NCBI GenBank assembly: GCA_963721435.1
Contig: CAVRJC010000006.1
Location: 124,001 to 188,000 of the forward strand
Source: CAVRJC01 sp963721435
GTDB taxonomy: Bacteria > Actinomycetota > Acidimicrobiia > IMCC26256 > DASPTH01
DNA: 64,000 nucleotides
Direction: 5' to 3'
The translations under genes were made by a program, and so were the position numbers. Each line of letters starts with the position of its first letter. Positions within the stretch are counted from its first letter, which is position 1. Below are positions 53,269-64,000 of the stretch, one piece after another. Below the pieces are notes generated by a model. It had not been told where the DNA came from. It ran no database searches and worked only from the letters and a program-made list of their open reading frames with translations.

Positions 53269-53389
53269 CCGCGTGCTTTTTTCCTACTGGCGAGTGCCAA
53301 TTCCCGGTAAGCCCGGTCCCAGGAATGGTGTCGACCGGGTATCGGTGCGCGTAGGCGTCAGTGTCATACACCGGTCGTACCGTGACCGT

Positions 53390-53997
53390 GTGCTGAGTGC
53401 CCTGTTCCCCCACGCGCCCGGCTGGCAGCGGCGCGGCGACGGGCCTCCCGCTGTGTGCGGTGTGCGCGGCGGGCTCGCCCCGGCGCCACGGGTCGCGCCA
53501 CGGCCCGGGTTGGATGCGTGGTACGCCCCATTCGTGTACGAGGGTGCGGCGCGAGATGGTGGCGCGGATCAAGTACCGCAACGTGCGCGGGTCGTGCCCT
53601 GGTTGGGGCGCGCACGGCCGTGTCGGTGGCGCCCGCCGAGATCCACGCGGTCGTCGTCACCTGGGCACCGACCACGCCGGTGCACCGGCGCGCGAGGGGC
53701 TTCGATCCGGCCGAGCTGCTCGCCCGCGCCGTTGCGCGTCGGCTCCGCCGCCCGGTGCGGGGTCTGCTGACGCGGTCGCCCGGCCCGCCGCAGACCGGCC
53801 TGCCCGCGGTGGCGTGTCGGTCGGGCCACGCTTCGACGAGCTCCCGCGCCGTGGTCGAGACTCCGTGCTCCTCGTCGACGACATCGCGACCACTCCGCGC
53901 CACGCTCACCGCCGCGGCGTCGGCCCTGCGCGTGGGCGGCGTGGTGCGCGTCGTCGCTATGACCGCCGCGCGGACGCCGCGCCCCGGGAGTGCCTGA
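53390..53997 (+). CDS. comF: ComF-family phosphoribosyltransferase-like protein, several frameshifts
   Basis: The ComF pieces run through three frames: VLSALFP at the start, a zinc-type PLCAVCAAG, LDAWYAPFVYEGAAREMVARIKYRN, then HAVVVTWAPTTPVHRRARGFDPAELLARAVARRL, and the PRPP-type loop DSVLLVDDIATT before LTAAASALRVGGVVRVVAMTAART. ComF proteins are linked to DNA uptake and possibly DNA repair; the family fold is a type I phosphoribosyltransferase. At least four indels break it. The order ahcY, comF, raiA, secA matches mycobacteria. The start is GTG 53390; the stop is TGA 53995-53997. Confidence 0.82.
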
Positions 53998-54010
53998 GTC
54001 TGCTCGGCGA

Positions 54011-54016
54011 TATACT
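54011..54016 (+). promoter_or_regulatory. consensus -10 box TATACT before raiA
   Basis: TATACT, the best match to a sigma-70 -10 in the window, would start transcription near 54023 and give a leader of about 33 bases before GTG 54056. No good -35 is seen. Confidence 0.45.
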
Positions 54017-54055
54017 CGCCCGAGAGAAGCCTGCCCGTACCGATGCGAGGTGCCT

Positions 54056-54631
54056 GTGGACGTCGTGGTTCGTGGCAAGAACCTGACCGGTCCCCGCCCG
54101 TCTCAAGTTGCTCGCGGAGGAGAAGGTGGCGCGCCTTGTGCTTATCCACGATGCCGGTCGAGTCGAGGTCGACTTCTCGGAGCTGAAGAACCCGCGCTGT
54201 CTTCGATCGTCAGCTGTGCGAGATCACCGTGCACCTGAAGAAGCACTTCGTGAAGGCGCACGCATCGTCGAGCGAGCCGGAGGCCGCCCTCGACCTCGCG
54301 ATCGACAAGGTCGAGCACCAGGTCGCGACGGCATCAAGGAGCGGCGAGTCGCTCGCAACCACGTCCGGCACGCGAACGGCAACGTGAACGGTGCAGTCGG
54401 CGGCAACGGCGCCGGAGGGTCTGTCGACGCCGACGACGAGTCGAGTGACGGCCCGCGGATCGCCAAGCGCAAGCGCTTCGCCGCCAAGCCGATGGACCCC
54501 GAAGAAGCGGCGCTCCAGATGGAGCTCCTCGGGCAACGCGCTCTTCTGTTCACGAACACCGAGAACGGGCGGGCCGCGTCGCTTACCGCCGCAACGACGG
54601 CGATCTCGGGCTCATCGAGACCACCACCTGA
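54056..54631 (+). CDS. raiA: ribosome hibernation promoting factor, several frameshifts
   Basis: Long-form HPF: an N-terminal ribosome-binding domain (VDVVVRGKNLT, LKLLAEEKVARL, RVEVDFSELKNPRC, LCEITVHLKKHFVKAHASS, ALDLAIDKVEHQVA) and a C-terminal dimerisation domain (IAKRKRFAAKPMDPEEAALQMELLG then LFTNTENGRAA, ending DGDLGLIETTT). These parts alternate between frames through at least five indels. The protein pairs 70S ribosomes into inactive dimers in stationary phase. GTG 54056 is likely; GTG 54050 is in frame. The stop is TGA 54629-54631. secA is next on the same strand beyond the AftA-like gene. Confidence 0.82.
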
Positions 54632-54657
54632 TCGCTGCGGCCCGGAAACGTGTCGGG

Positions 54658-56559
54658 TTACGGCGTGTCGAGGTCGCCGGCGAAGTGCGCGTGGAGCTCG
54701 CGGCGTTGCGCGTGGTCGAGATCGTGGGTGGGATCGCCGGCTCGGGAATGAACACGGCGAGCTGGAGCCGTCACCCGGCGGAGTACGTGTCGTCGAACTG
54801 GTCGGACGAGAAATGGAACTCGCGTTGTGCCACACCACCGCGGGAAGGCGTCGTCGAGGAAGGCGTAGGTGAAGGTATCGCCGTCGGTCGTGCGGAACGC
54901 GATCGACGCCACGGTGTCGAATCGGTTGCGCGGCAGCGCGGCCGCGAACACCGTCGGGTCGTCCTCGTTGCTCAGGCGCTGCAGGAATCGCGCGCGCTCG
55001 TCGAACTGCGACGCCGGGTTCGCGTAGTCGCGCGTTCCACACGTTGAACACGAACACCGGGAGCAGCTCGGGGAGCTGCTCGACATCGGTGAGCACGACG
55101 GTGTCGTCGTAGCGGCCGTGGGTCGCGCGGCGAACTGGATGAGCAGCTTCGTGGGCCGAACCGCTTCCCGCTGCTCCTTCACGTACGGGATCGCCGTGAT
55201 CGCCTCCTGGCCGAGTGCCAGCGCCACGACCACCGCGCCGCCACCCAGCGCGAGCACGAGGCCCGCGGTGCCGACACGACGTCGCACCGTGGCGTTGGCC
55301 GCGATCTGCCGTCCGATCATCACCGCGCCCGCGGCGGCGCCGACCACGAGCGTGTACTCGATCACGGGCACGGTCTTGGCGGTGAGGAGCGGCACGTCGA
55401 CGAGGATCCCGACGTACCCGAATGCGATCCACGCGTACGCGCCCCCGAGCAGCGCGAGCAGCCCCCGTGACGCGGGAGAGTGACGGGCGCTGAGCACGAG
55501 GTAGCCGAGGCCGAAGAGCAGCACGAAGCCGACGAGGTCGAAGGTGAGGAACGGGAGGGGCACGTCGACGGTCGCGGGATCGAGGTAGCGGTTCTGGTAG
55601 CCCTTCGCGCCCGACGTGGTGGCGACCGAGACGAGGAGCGGGAGCCAGTACACCGCGCTGATCGCGGCCGTTCCCACGAGGACGATCACCGTGCGCCGAG
55701 GGAACTTCGGCCCCAGCGCGATCCCGTGCGCCGCCGCCACCCGCCGCGCCGCGAGCAGACCGGCGAGCGCGAGCGCGCCGATGAAGAACGGGTAGTAGTA
55801 GGTCATCACGAGCGCGGCGCCGATGACCATTCCTGCGACGGTCATCCCGGGTGAGAGGTCGTGCCGGCGGCCGACCTGGAGCACGAACAGCAGGAACCAC
55901 GGCACGAAGACGATCACCGCCAGCCACCCGTACGGCTCGTACCAGTCGGTGAACGCGAGGCCGATGACCGCCACCGCGACCGCGATCGCCCAGTCGCGCG
56001 TGATCGCCGCCCAGAAGCGCACCGCGATCAGGGGGACGACGAGCGCGGTGACGAGCGCTCCGATCTTGAGGGCTTCGTACGCGCTCGTGTCGGTCCACCG
56101 GGCGAGGCGCCCGAGCACCCAGAAGAACAGCGGCGGGTAGTACGGCGGCAGGCCCTTGTACGCGAAGTCGACGAACGCGATCGAGTGCGAGTACTTCGTG
56201 ATCGACGCGGTGCGGAAGCCCTGGTCGAGCGCGATACCGATCGGCGGGAACGGCGAGCCCGAGAGCACGAGCGCCGCGGCCGCGAACAGGTAGATGCCGA
56301 CGAGCCCGGCGACGACCCACCCCTTCGTCTTCGCCGAGAGTGGCGCGACGAGCACGAACGCCCCCGCGACCACCGCGAGCACCAGGCAGAGCCGCGCCGC
56401 GACGTCGACGGTGGGATCGCCCTCGACCGCGTCGGGGGTGGTCGCGAGCAGCAGTGCGATGGCGGCGACCGCCACCAGCGCGAGCCCGAGTGCCCACCGA
56501 GCCAGCGGTGCGAGGGCCGAGGGTGCGGTGGCCGGCGCACCGTCGGGCGTCGTGGACAT
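54658..56559 (-). CDS. AftA-like (GT85) arabinofuranosyltransferase-type membrane protein, C-terminal frameshifts
   Basis: About 630 aa with some eleven membrane helices. The first external loop reads GFRTASITKYSHSIAFVDFAYKGLPPYYPPLFFWVLGRLARWTDTSAYEALK in phase with AftA of mycobacteria, whose loop has the same R-x-LPPFYPxxWFW pattern. The C-terminal external region is broken: indels near 55128 and 55028 flank ATHGRYDDTVVLTDVEQLPELLPVFVFNVWN, and one or more lie near 54830. AftA adds the first arabinose to galactan in arabinogalactan. Whether this protein does so is open. Start 56559; TACTAT lies 7 bases upstream. Confidence 0.68.
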   Translation of the reverse strand: MSTTPDGAPATAPSALAPLARWALGLALVAVAAIALLLATTPDAVEGDPTVDVAARLCLVLAVVAGAFVLVAPLSAKTKGWVVAGLVGIYLFAAAALVLSGSPFPPIGIALDQGFRTASITKYSHSIAFVDFAYKGLPPYYPPLFFWVLGRLARWTDTSAYEALKIGALVTALVVPLIAVRFWAAITRDWAIAVAVAVIGLAFTDWYEPYGWLAVIVFVPWFLLFVLQVGRRHDLSPGMTVAGMVIGAALVMTYYYPFFIGALALAGLLAARRVAAAHGIALGPKFPRRTVIVLVGTAAISAVYWLPLLVSVATTSGAKGYQNRYLDPATVDVPLPFLTFDLVGFVLLFGLGYLVLSARHSPASRGLLALLGGAYAWIAFGYVGILVDVPLLTAKTVPVIEYTLVVGAAAGAVMIGRQIAANATVRRRVGTAGLVLALGGGAVVVALALGQEAITAIPYVKEQREAVRPTKLLIQFAARPTAATTTPSCSPMSSSSPSCSRCSCSTCGTRDYANPASQFDERARFLQRLSNEDDPTVFAAALPRNRFDTVASIAFRTTDGDTFTYAFLDDAFPRWCGTTRVPFLVRPVRRHVLRRVTAPARRVHSRAGDPTHDLDHAQRRELHAHFAGDLDTP

Positions 56560-56566
56560 CCGGGGG

Positions 56567-56572
56567 ATAGTA
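56567..56572 (-). promoter_or_regulatory. -10 box TACTAT before the AftA-like gene
   Basis: TACTAT, 7 bases, then the ATG on the minus strand; leaderless arrangement. Confidence 0.38.
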
Positions 56573-56682
56573 CGGCCGCTGCGGCGCCAATCGTTCCCGC
56601 ATGTCGGGTCGACTCCGCCCCGCCGCCCCGCTCGTCCGAGCGCGGCTGCGCTGCGTCTCCTGCCGGTAGCATTGAAGGCCGT

Positions 56683-59445
<2,763 letters not shown>

Positions 59446-59481
59446 CCCGAGCGCCGCCGAGCTCCCACCACACCGCTGACG

Positions 59482-60585
59482 ATGCGCGACTTCACGACCG
59501 ACCTCACCGAGCTGCGACGACGGGTCGCGGGTGCCGACACCTACCTCAACATCGACACCGCGCGCGAGCGGATCGCGGTGCTCGAAGAGGAGGTCGCGAA
59601 GCCCGACCTGTGGGACGACCAAGCCGCCGCGCGCAGGGTCACCACCGAGCTGGCGCGACTGCGGGAAGACGTCGAGCTCGTCGAGCGCCTCACTGCGACC
59701 CTCGACGACCTCGACACGCTCGCGGAGCTCGCGCGCGAGGAAGGCGATGCGTCGCAGGAGCCGGAGATCGAAGCCGGAATCGCCGCGCTCACCGCCGAGC
59801 TCGACGGGCTGGAGCTCCGCGCGTTGTTCACCGGCGAGCACGACGACCGCGATGCGATCTGCACGGTGAACTCGGGTGCGGGCGGCACCGACGCGCAGGA
59901 CTGGACCAACATGCTGCTGCGCATGTACATCCGGTGGGCGGAGACGCGTGGGTTCGGCGTCGAGATCGACGAGGTCTCGCCCGGCACCGAGGCGGGCCTG
60001 AGCTCGGCCACGTTCACGATCAAGGGGCGCTGGGCGTACGGGCTGCTCACCGGCGAGCGCGGCGTGCACCGGCTGATTCGCATCTCGCCCTTCGACGCCA
60101 ACGCGCGACGGCAGACCGCGTTCGCCTCGTTCGACCTCGTGCCGACGCTCGACGAGACCGAGGCCCCGGAGATCGACGCGACCGACCTGCGGATCGACAC
60201 CTACCGGTCGTCCGGCGCGGGTGGTCAGCACGTGAACGTCACCGACTCGGCGGTGCGCATCACGCACCTGCCGACGGGCATCGTCGTGTCGTGCCAGAAC
60301 GAGCGGTCGCAGACGCAGAACAAGGCGCGCGCGATGCAGATCCTCGCGGCGCGACTCGCCGAGCGGCAGCGCCAGGAGCGCACCGCGGAGCTCGAAGCCC
60401 TGTCCGGGGAAAAGCGCGACGTCGCGTTCGGGAGCCAGATCCGCACGTACACGTTGCACCCGTATCAGCTCGTCAAGGACGAGCGGACCCGCTACGAGAC
60501 CGGCAACGTGCAGGCCGTGCTCGACGGCTCGATCGACGGGTTCATCGAGGCCTATCTCCAGTGGCGGCGTCAGCGCGGCGAGTAG
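59482..60585 (+). CDS. prfB: peptide chain release factor 2
   Basis: 367 aa. RF2 releases the peptide at UGA and UAA. The SPF anticodon tripeptide is in HRLIRISPFDANARRQTAFA and the catalytic GGQ in YRSSGAGGQHVNVTDSAVRITH. N-terminal helices (LTELRRRVAGADTYLNID) belong to domain 1. It reads without a break from ATG 59482, so it lacks the programmed +1 frameshift that controls E. coli prfB. Genes ftsE and ftsX follow, as in mycobacteria. Confidence 0.97.
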   Translation: MRDFTTDLTELRRRVAGADTYLNIDTARERIAVLEEEVAKPDLWDDQAAARRVTTELARLREDVELVERLTATLDDLDTLAELAREEGDASQEPEIEAGIAALTAELDGLELRALFTGEHDDRDAICTVNSGAGGTDAQDWTNMLLRMYIRWAETRGFGVEIDEVSPGTEAGLSSATFTIKGRWAYGLLTGERGVHRLIRISPFDANARRQTAFASFDLVPTLDETEAPEIDATDLRIDTYRSSGAGGQHVNVTDSAVRITHLPTGIVVSCQNERSQTQNKARAMQILAARLAERQRQERTAELEALSGEKRDVAFGSQIRTYTLHPYQLVKDERTRYETGNVQAVLDGSIDGFIEAYLQWRRQRGE

Positions 60586-60747
60586 CGAGCGAAAGGCGCG
60601 GACGCGCCCGGTCGGAACTGGCTGGACCGCCGAGCCTCGAGCGAGCCATGAAGGAGGAGACACCAAATTTCGGGGTGCGACTGCTACCCTCGCTGCCCTG
60701 GCACCCCGCCTTCGCCGGCGCCCTCACTGGTGGTCGCCCACTCGCTC

Positions 60748-61434
60748 ATGATCCTTTTCGAGAACGTCTCCAAGGTCTACAAGGGGGACGTCGCCGCGCT
60801 CAGGGACGTGACCGCAGACGTCCAAAAGGGTGAATTCGTCTTCCTCGTCGGGCCGTCGGGCTCCGGAAAGTCCACCTTCCTCCGCCTGCTCCTGCGGGAG
60901 GAGCAGGCCACGAGCGGTCGGATCGTCGTCGCCGGGCGCGACATCTCGCAGCTCAGCCACTGGAAGGTGCCGCAGCTGCGCCGCAACATCGGCTGCGTCT
61001 TCCAGGACTTCAAGCTGCTGCCGAACAAGACCGTCTACGAGAACGTCGCCTTCGCCATGGAGGTCATCGGCCGGCCCCGGCACGTGGTCCGCACCCAGGT
61101 GCCCCAGGTGCTCGACCTCGTCGGCCTGGCCAAGAAGGCGGGTCGGTTCCCGACCGAGCTCTCCGGCGGTGAGCAGCAGCGGGTGTCGATCGCGCGTGCG
61201 TTCGTCAACCGGCCGCTGATCGTGCTCGCCGACGAGCCCACCGGCAACCTCGACCCGGCGACCACCGTCGGCATCATGCGCATCCTCGACCGCATCAACC
61301 GCACCGGCACGACCATCGTCATGGCCACCCACGACCAGCGCATCGTCGACGCCATGCGCCGCCGCGTGATCGAGCTCGACCACGGCAGCCTCGTGCGCGA
61401 CCAGGCGCGCGGCGTGTACGGCGTCGGGAGCTGA
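60748..61434 (+). CDS. ftsE: cell division ATP-binding protein FtsE
   Basis: 228 aa. ABC ATPase: Walker A LVGPSGSGKSTFLRLLLR, Q-loop GCVFQDFKLL, signature ELSGGEQQRVSIARAF, Walker B PLIVLADEPTGNLDP, switch His in MATHDQRI. With FtsX it forms the divisome complex that activates peptidoglycan hydrolases. ATG 60748 begins MILFENVSKVYKGD, the family start; GTG 60730 is an alternative. ftsX follows 9 bases later. Confidence 0.96.
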   Translation: MILFENVSKVYKGDVAALRDVTADVQKGEFVFLVGPSGSGKSTFLRLLLREEQATSGRIVVAGRDISQLSHWKVPQLRRNIGCVFQDFKLLPNKTVYENVAFAMEVIGRPRHVVRTQVPQVLDLVGLAKKAGRFPTELSGGEQQRVSIARAFVNRPLIVLADEPTGNLDPATTVGIMRILDRINRTGTTIVMATHDQRIVDAMRRRVIELDHGSLVRDQARGVYGVGS

Positions 61435-61443
61435 GCCCGAACC

Positions 61444-62364
61444 ATGTGGACCCGCACGAGCTACTTCGCGCGCGAGACGATGGTGTCGCTGCGCCGCAAC
61501 GTGTTGATGACCGTCGCGGGGATCGCGACGGTCGCGGTCTCGCTCTCGCTGTTCGGCGGCATCCTGATGCTGTCGAAGTGGGTGGATCACGGCACCGAGA
61601 AGATCAAGGGTGGTGTGACGCTCGAGATCTTCATGAACGTCAAGGCCACCCGGCAGCAGATCGACGCCGTCGAAGCGAATCTCAAGGATGCGATGAAGCC
61701 GGGAGGCATCGTCGAGTCGTACCGCCACCTGAGCAAGACCGACGCCTACGACGAGTTCAAGCGGATCTTCCGTCGTGATCCCGACCTCGTCAGCACGATC
61801 ACCGCGGAAGACCTGCCCGAGTCCTTCAGGGTCGCGCCACGCAAGACGAGCGGCGGTCCCGACGTCGACAAGCTCACCTCGACGCTGCAACAGGAATTCC
61901 AGAGCCAGCAGGGTGTCGACAAGGTGAGCACACCCGGTGACGCGTTGAAGGGCCTTGTCGACGTCACCAACACCGTCCGGCTCATCTTCATCGGCATCTC
62001 GGCGATCCTGCTGCTGTCCTCGCTGTTCCTCATCGTGAACACGATCCGGCTCGCGACATTCGCGCGTCGGCGCGAGATCGAGGTCATGAAGCTGGTCGGC
62101 GCGTCGAACTGGTTCGTGCGCGTGCCGTTCCTCGCGGAAGGCATGGTGCAGGGCCTCGTCGGCGCGGGGATCGCGATCATCGCGGTGCTCTCGCTCAAGC
62201 ACTTCGGCTTCGACCAGGCGTTCAGCGACCGCAACAGCTTCTTCGCCGAGTTCTTCCTCACGACCGGCGACGCCACCCGGATCGCGTTCATCGTGCTCAT
62301 CGGCGGCATGCTGATCGGCACGTTCGGGGCCGTGGTGGGGCTCCGAAGATTTCTCCGTACTTAG
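61444..62364 (+). CDS. ftsX: cell division protein FtsX
   Basis: 306 aa. Four membrane helices: one after the cytoplasmic start (RRNVLMTVAGIATVAVSLSLFGGILML), then a ~110-aa external domain (TLEIFMNVKATRQQIDAVEANLKD to VDKVSTPGDALK), then three more, with the FtsX-domain phrase RLATFARRREIEVMKLVGASNWFVRVPFLAEGMVQGL. The external domain binds a hydrolase; the M23 protein encoded next is the obvious partner. It follows ftsE in the same operon. Confidence 0.96.
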   Translation: MWTRTSYFARETMVSLRRNVLMTVAGIATVAVSLSLFGGILMLSKWVDHGTEKIKGGVTLEIFMNVKATRQQIDAVEANLKDAMKPGGIVESYRHLSKTDAYDEFKRIFRRDPDLVSTITAEDLPESFRVAPRKTSGGPDVDKLTSTLQQEFQSQQGVDKVSTPGDALKGLVDVTNTVRLIFIGISAILLLSSLFLIVNTIRLATFARRREIEVMKLVGASNWFVRVPFLAEGMVQGLVGAGIAIIAVLSLKHFGFDQAFSDRNSFFAEFFLTTGDATRIAFIVLIGGMLIGTFGAVVGLRRFLRT

Positions 62365-62378
62365 CTTCCTTTCTGCTC

Positions 62379-62413
62379 CCGCCGCATCGGGCGGACAATC
62401 CGAGCAATTCGGA
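62379..62413 (+). terminator. two short hairpins after ftsX, possible terminator
   Basis: CCGCC/GGCGG (62379-62383 with 62390-62394) and TCCGA/TCGGA (62399-62403 with 62409-62413) follow the ftsX stop at 62364. There is no T tract, so the role is uncertain. Confidence 0.3.
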
Positions 62414-62425
62414 CTGCGCGGGCTG

Positions 62426-62442
62426 GTTCAACGGTGTTCAAC
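62426..62442 (+). repeat. tandem GTTCAAC repeat with 10-base period
   Basis: GTTCAAC occurs at 62426-62432 and 62436-62442, one helical turn apart, 15 bases before the -35 of the M23 gene. It could bind an activator or repressor. Confidence 0.35.
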
Positions 62443-62456
62443 TGGTGGGGGCGGTG

Positions 62457-62485
62457 TTGCTTGTGTGACGTATGTTGCCTACGCT
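62457..62485 (+). promoter_or_regulatory. promoter of the M23 peptidase gene
   Basis: TTGCTT (62457-62462), 17 bases, TACGCT (62480-62485), then 8 bases to ATG 62494. It is the clearest -35/-10 pair in the window and makes a leaderless message. Confidence 0.5.
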
Positions 62486-62493
62486 TGCTGCGC

Positions 62494-63681
62494 ATGCGGA
62501 GGTTCTCCCACTACCTCCTCGCGGCCGCGCTTTCTCTCGCGGCGGTGACGGCGCCCCTGGCCGCGCGCGCCGGGGCGCAGCAGAGCACCGCCGACCAGGT
62601 CACCAAGCTGTATCAGCAGAAGGAAGCGACCGACGCCGAGCAGCAGGCGGCCAAGAACCAGCTCGCGAGCCTGCAGAAGCAACGGCAGTCGCTCGACAGC
62701 AGCCTCACGTCGCTCGAGGCGCAGGTTGCCGCGAGCAACGCCCGCTTCGCGGCCGCGCAGGCCGACGCCGATCGGTTCGCGGCGATGGCGGCCGAGGTCC
62801 AGGCCAAGGTCGACGAGACCGTGCGCCAGATCGACAAGGCGCAGGCCGACATGCGCAAGAGCGCGCTGTTGCTCTACACCCAGCACGACGGCGGAGCCAA
62901 CATGCTCAGCCTGCTCACCGCGACCGACGGGTCCGGCGCGTTGGTGGAGGGTCAGCACTACCTCCAGCGCGTCTCCACGAAGCGGCGCCACGACGCAGTC
63001 AAGGTCACGCGGCTCAAGAGCGATCTCGAGACCCAGAAGGCCCAGATCGCGGAGCAGCAGAAAGCCGCCGACGACGCGCGCGCCGCCGCCGCCGCCGAGA
63101 AGGAACAGCTCGACGCGTTGATCGCGCAGCAGGAGCAGTCGCGCGCGGCCGCGGCCGCGAACGAGCAGCAGACCGGCGCGCTCGTCGCGAGCCTGCAGAC
63201 GAAGCAGGAAGCGATCGAAGCGGACCTCACTGCGGCATCGAACGCGTACATGGCCCAGTTGCGGAACAGCCCGGACACGACACCGGGCCCGAGCGGCTTC
63301 ATCCGGCCGGTGTCCGGCCCGATCACGAGCCCGTTCGGGTACCGCACCGATCCCATCACGGGCGCGACCGCGTTCCACTCCGGCATCGACTTCGGCGCCT
63401 CGTGCGGCACGCCGATCAAGGCCGCCGCCACCGGCACGGTGTTCCAGGTCGTGCCCGAGGCGTCGAGCGGTGGCTACGGCAACATGACGATCATCAAGCA
63501 CGGCGGCAACATCGCCACGCTCTACGGCCACCAGTCGTCGATCGTCGTGTCGCCCGGGCAGACCGTCCTCATCGGCCAGGTGATCGGGTACGTCGGGAGC
63601 ACGGGCAAGTCGACCGGTTGCCACCTGCACTGGGAAGTCCGGATCAACGGCACGCCGGTGAACCCGGCCGCCTATCTGTAG
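62494..63681 (+). CDS. M23-family murein endopeptidase with coiled coil (EnvC/RipC-like)
   Basis: 395 aa. A signal peptide (RRFSHYLLAAALSLAAVTAPLAARAGA) is followed by a long Ala/Gln/Lys/Asp-rich coiled coil to about residue 270 and then an M23 domain: SPFGYRTDPITGATAFHSGIDFGASCGTPI with the first His/Asp, GYGNMTIIKHGGNIATLYGH, and CHLHWEVRING with the last His pair. The zinc residues look intact, so unlike EnvC it may cut peptidoglycan itself. The coiled coil is the part that docks on FtsX in related systems, and ftsEX is directly upstream. Confidence 0.92.
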   Translation: MRRFSHYLLAAALSLAAVTAPLAARAGAQQSTADQVTKLYQQKEATDAEQQAAKNQLASLQKQRQSLDSSLTSLEAQVAASNARFAAAQADADRFAAMAAEVQAKVDETVRQIDKAQADMRKSALLLYTQHDGGANMLSLLTATDGSGALVEGQHYLQRVSTKRRHDAVKVTRLKSDLETQKAQIAEQQKAADDARAAAAAEKEQLDALIAQQEQSRAAAAANEQQTGALVASLQTKQEAIEADLTAASNAYMAQLRNSPDTTPGPSGFIRPVSGPITSPFGYRTDPITGATAFHSGIDFGASCGTPIKAAATGTVFQVVPEASSGGYGNMTIIKHGGNIATLYGHQSSIVVSPGQTVLIGQVIGYVGSTGKSTGCHLHWEVRINGTPVNPAAYL

Positions 63682-63706
63682 AACAGGCTTGCAGCGCCGG
63701 GCCTTG

Positions 63707-63712
63707 TAGCTT
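63707..63712 (+). promoter_or_regulatory. -10 box TAGCTT before the biotinyl-domain gene
   Basis: TAGCTT, 7 bases, then ATG 63720; leaderless arrangement. Confidence 0.38.
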
Positions 63713-63719
63713 CTCGGGC

Positions 63720-64000
63720 ATGAGCCCGGTCATCGCGCCGATGCAGGGCACGGTCGTCGCCGTGAACGTCGAGGCGGGTGCGCTCGTGCGCTTGGGCACG
63801 GCACTCGTCGTGCTCGAGGCCATGAAGATGGAGCACGTCGTCGCCGCGCCGCACGACGGCATCGTGCGCACGATCAAGGTCGCGACCGGCGACACCGTCG
63901 ACGAGGGGGACGTGCTGCTCGAGGTCGAGGCCGCGGACGTCCCGACGGCGGCCGCCGACGCTGCCGTCACCGTCGACCCCGCGACGATCCGGCCCGACCT
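63720..64000 (+). CDS. biotinyl-domain protein, 5' part (probably fused to a carboxyltransferase)
   Basis: The frame is open to the window edge. It begins with a complete biotinyl/lipoyl domain: SPVIAPMQGTVVAVNVEAG, then LVVLEAMKMEHVVAAPHDG with the biotinylated Lys, and VDEGDVLLEVE. An Ala/Val/Asp linker leads to TVDPATIRPDL, which resembles the start of the carboxyltransferase part of acyl-CoA carboxylases. A fused biotin-carrier/carboxyltransferase subunit is therefore likely; it would need the biotin carboxylase at 16630 or a similar one, and BirA. Confidence 0.75.
   Translation, partial: MSPVIAPMQGTVVAVNVEAGALVRLGTALVVLEAMKMEHVVAAPHDGIVRTIKVATGDTVDEGDVLLEVEAADVPTAAADAAVTVDPATIRPD

Noticed and set aside
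59482..59600. Programmed frameshift in prfB
   Set aside because: The frame runs unbroken from the ATG; no in-frame TGA with a slippery site is present.
60648..60800. Leader peptide starting at the ATG near 60648 before ftsE
   Set aside because: The frame runs on into ftsE in another phase with Arg/Gly-rich sequence and no attenuator-like structure was seen.

Overview
The window is high-GC DNA with almost no gene-free space and many overlapping start/stop codons (ATGA, GTGA, TGATG). It looks like a chromosomal segment of an actinomycete. The F420 genes fbiA/fbiB, two LytR-CpsA-Psr proteins, a MeaB GTPase, an Asp-type MurA, an acyl-CoA carboxylase with its biotin ligase, and the runs phosphomannomutase / Trm112-like / SIS isomerase / ahcY and comF / raiA / secA / prfB / ftsE / ftsX all fit Actinomycetota. 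My best guess is Acidimicrobiia or a neighbouring deep lineage; this is inference. I found no rRNA, tRNA, CRISPR array, prophage, insertion sequence or defence island. The content is mostly core chromosome.

Layout. 1-8.5 kb: end of a transglutaminase-like gene, a tiny membrane protein, VOC protein and glpX, an O-methyltransferase-like gene, a four-gene minus-strand envelope/glycan set (acyltransferase, GT4, methyltransferase, alpha/alpha-toroid protein), and a hydrolase. 8.5-12.4 kb: class III nucleotide cyclase, murA, NifU-like protein, meaB, enoyl-CoA hydratase. 12.4-21.3 kb: secreted protein, START-domain protein, galT, an LpdA-like flavoprotein, biotin-carboxylase/BCCP with divergent birA, pabC and pabB. 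21.3-31.9 kb: two LCP proteins, a His-rich membrane protein, sugar-nucleotide genes, HAD hydrolase, MFS exporter, rsgA, CapA-like protein. 31.9-37.0 kb: MarR-like regulator, SnoaL-like protein, hydrolase, SDR, then a split fbiB and fbiA. 37.1-50.2 kb: giant GT2 membrane protein with a partner exported protein, thioredoxin-like protein, ftsH, CPBP protease, zinc ribbon, giant membrane glycan protein, phosphomannomutase, Trm112-like protein. 50.2-56.6 kb: SIS isomerase, PIN remnant, ahcY, comF, raiA and an AftA-like protein. 56.7-64 kb: secA, prfB, ftsE, ftsX, M23 peptidase, and the start of a biotinyl-domain gene.

How the genes work together. Envelope assembly dominates: murA, LCP ligases, sugar-nucleotide enzymes, large membrane glycosyltransferase-like proteins, CapA, and FtsEX with its M23 hydrolase. 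Around this sit propionate/methylmalonyl-type acyl-CoA metabolism, folate precursor synthesis and F420 synthesis. The nucleotide cyclase at 8.5 kb and a perfect CRP-type palindrome at 53.25 kb suggest cAMP signalling.

Two window-wide patterns matter. First, about 20 start codons have a TANNNT box 6-10 bases upstream and no ribosome binding site, pointing to leaderless or near-leaderless transcripts. Second, one-base indels break otherwise conserved genes. They are scattered over most of the window (7 sites) but dense at about 50.7-55.15 kb (20 or more sites), where ahcY, comF, raiA and part of the AftA-like gene read in alternating frames. I read these mainly as consensus errors in G/C runs rather than gene decay, so translated products there must be reassembled across frames.
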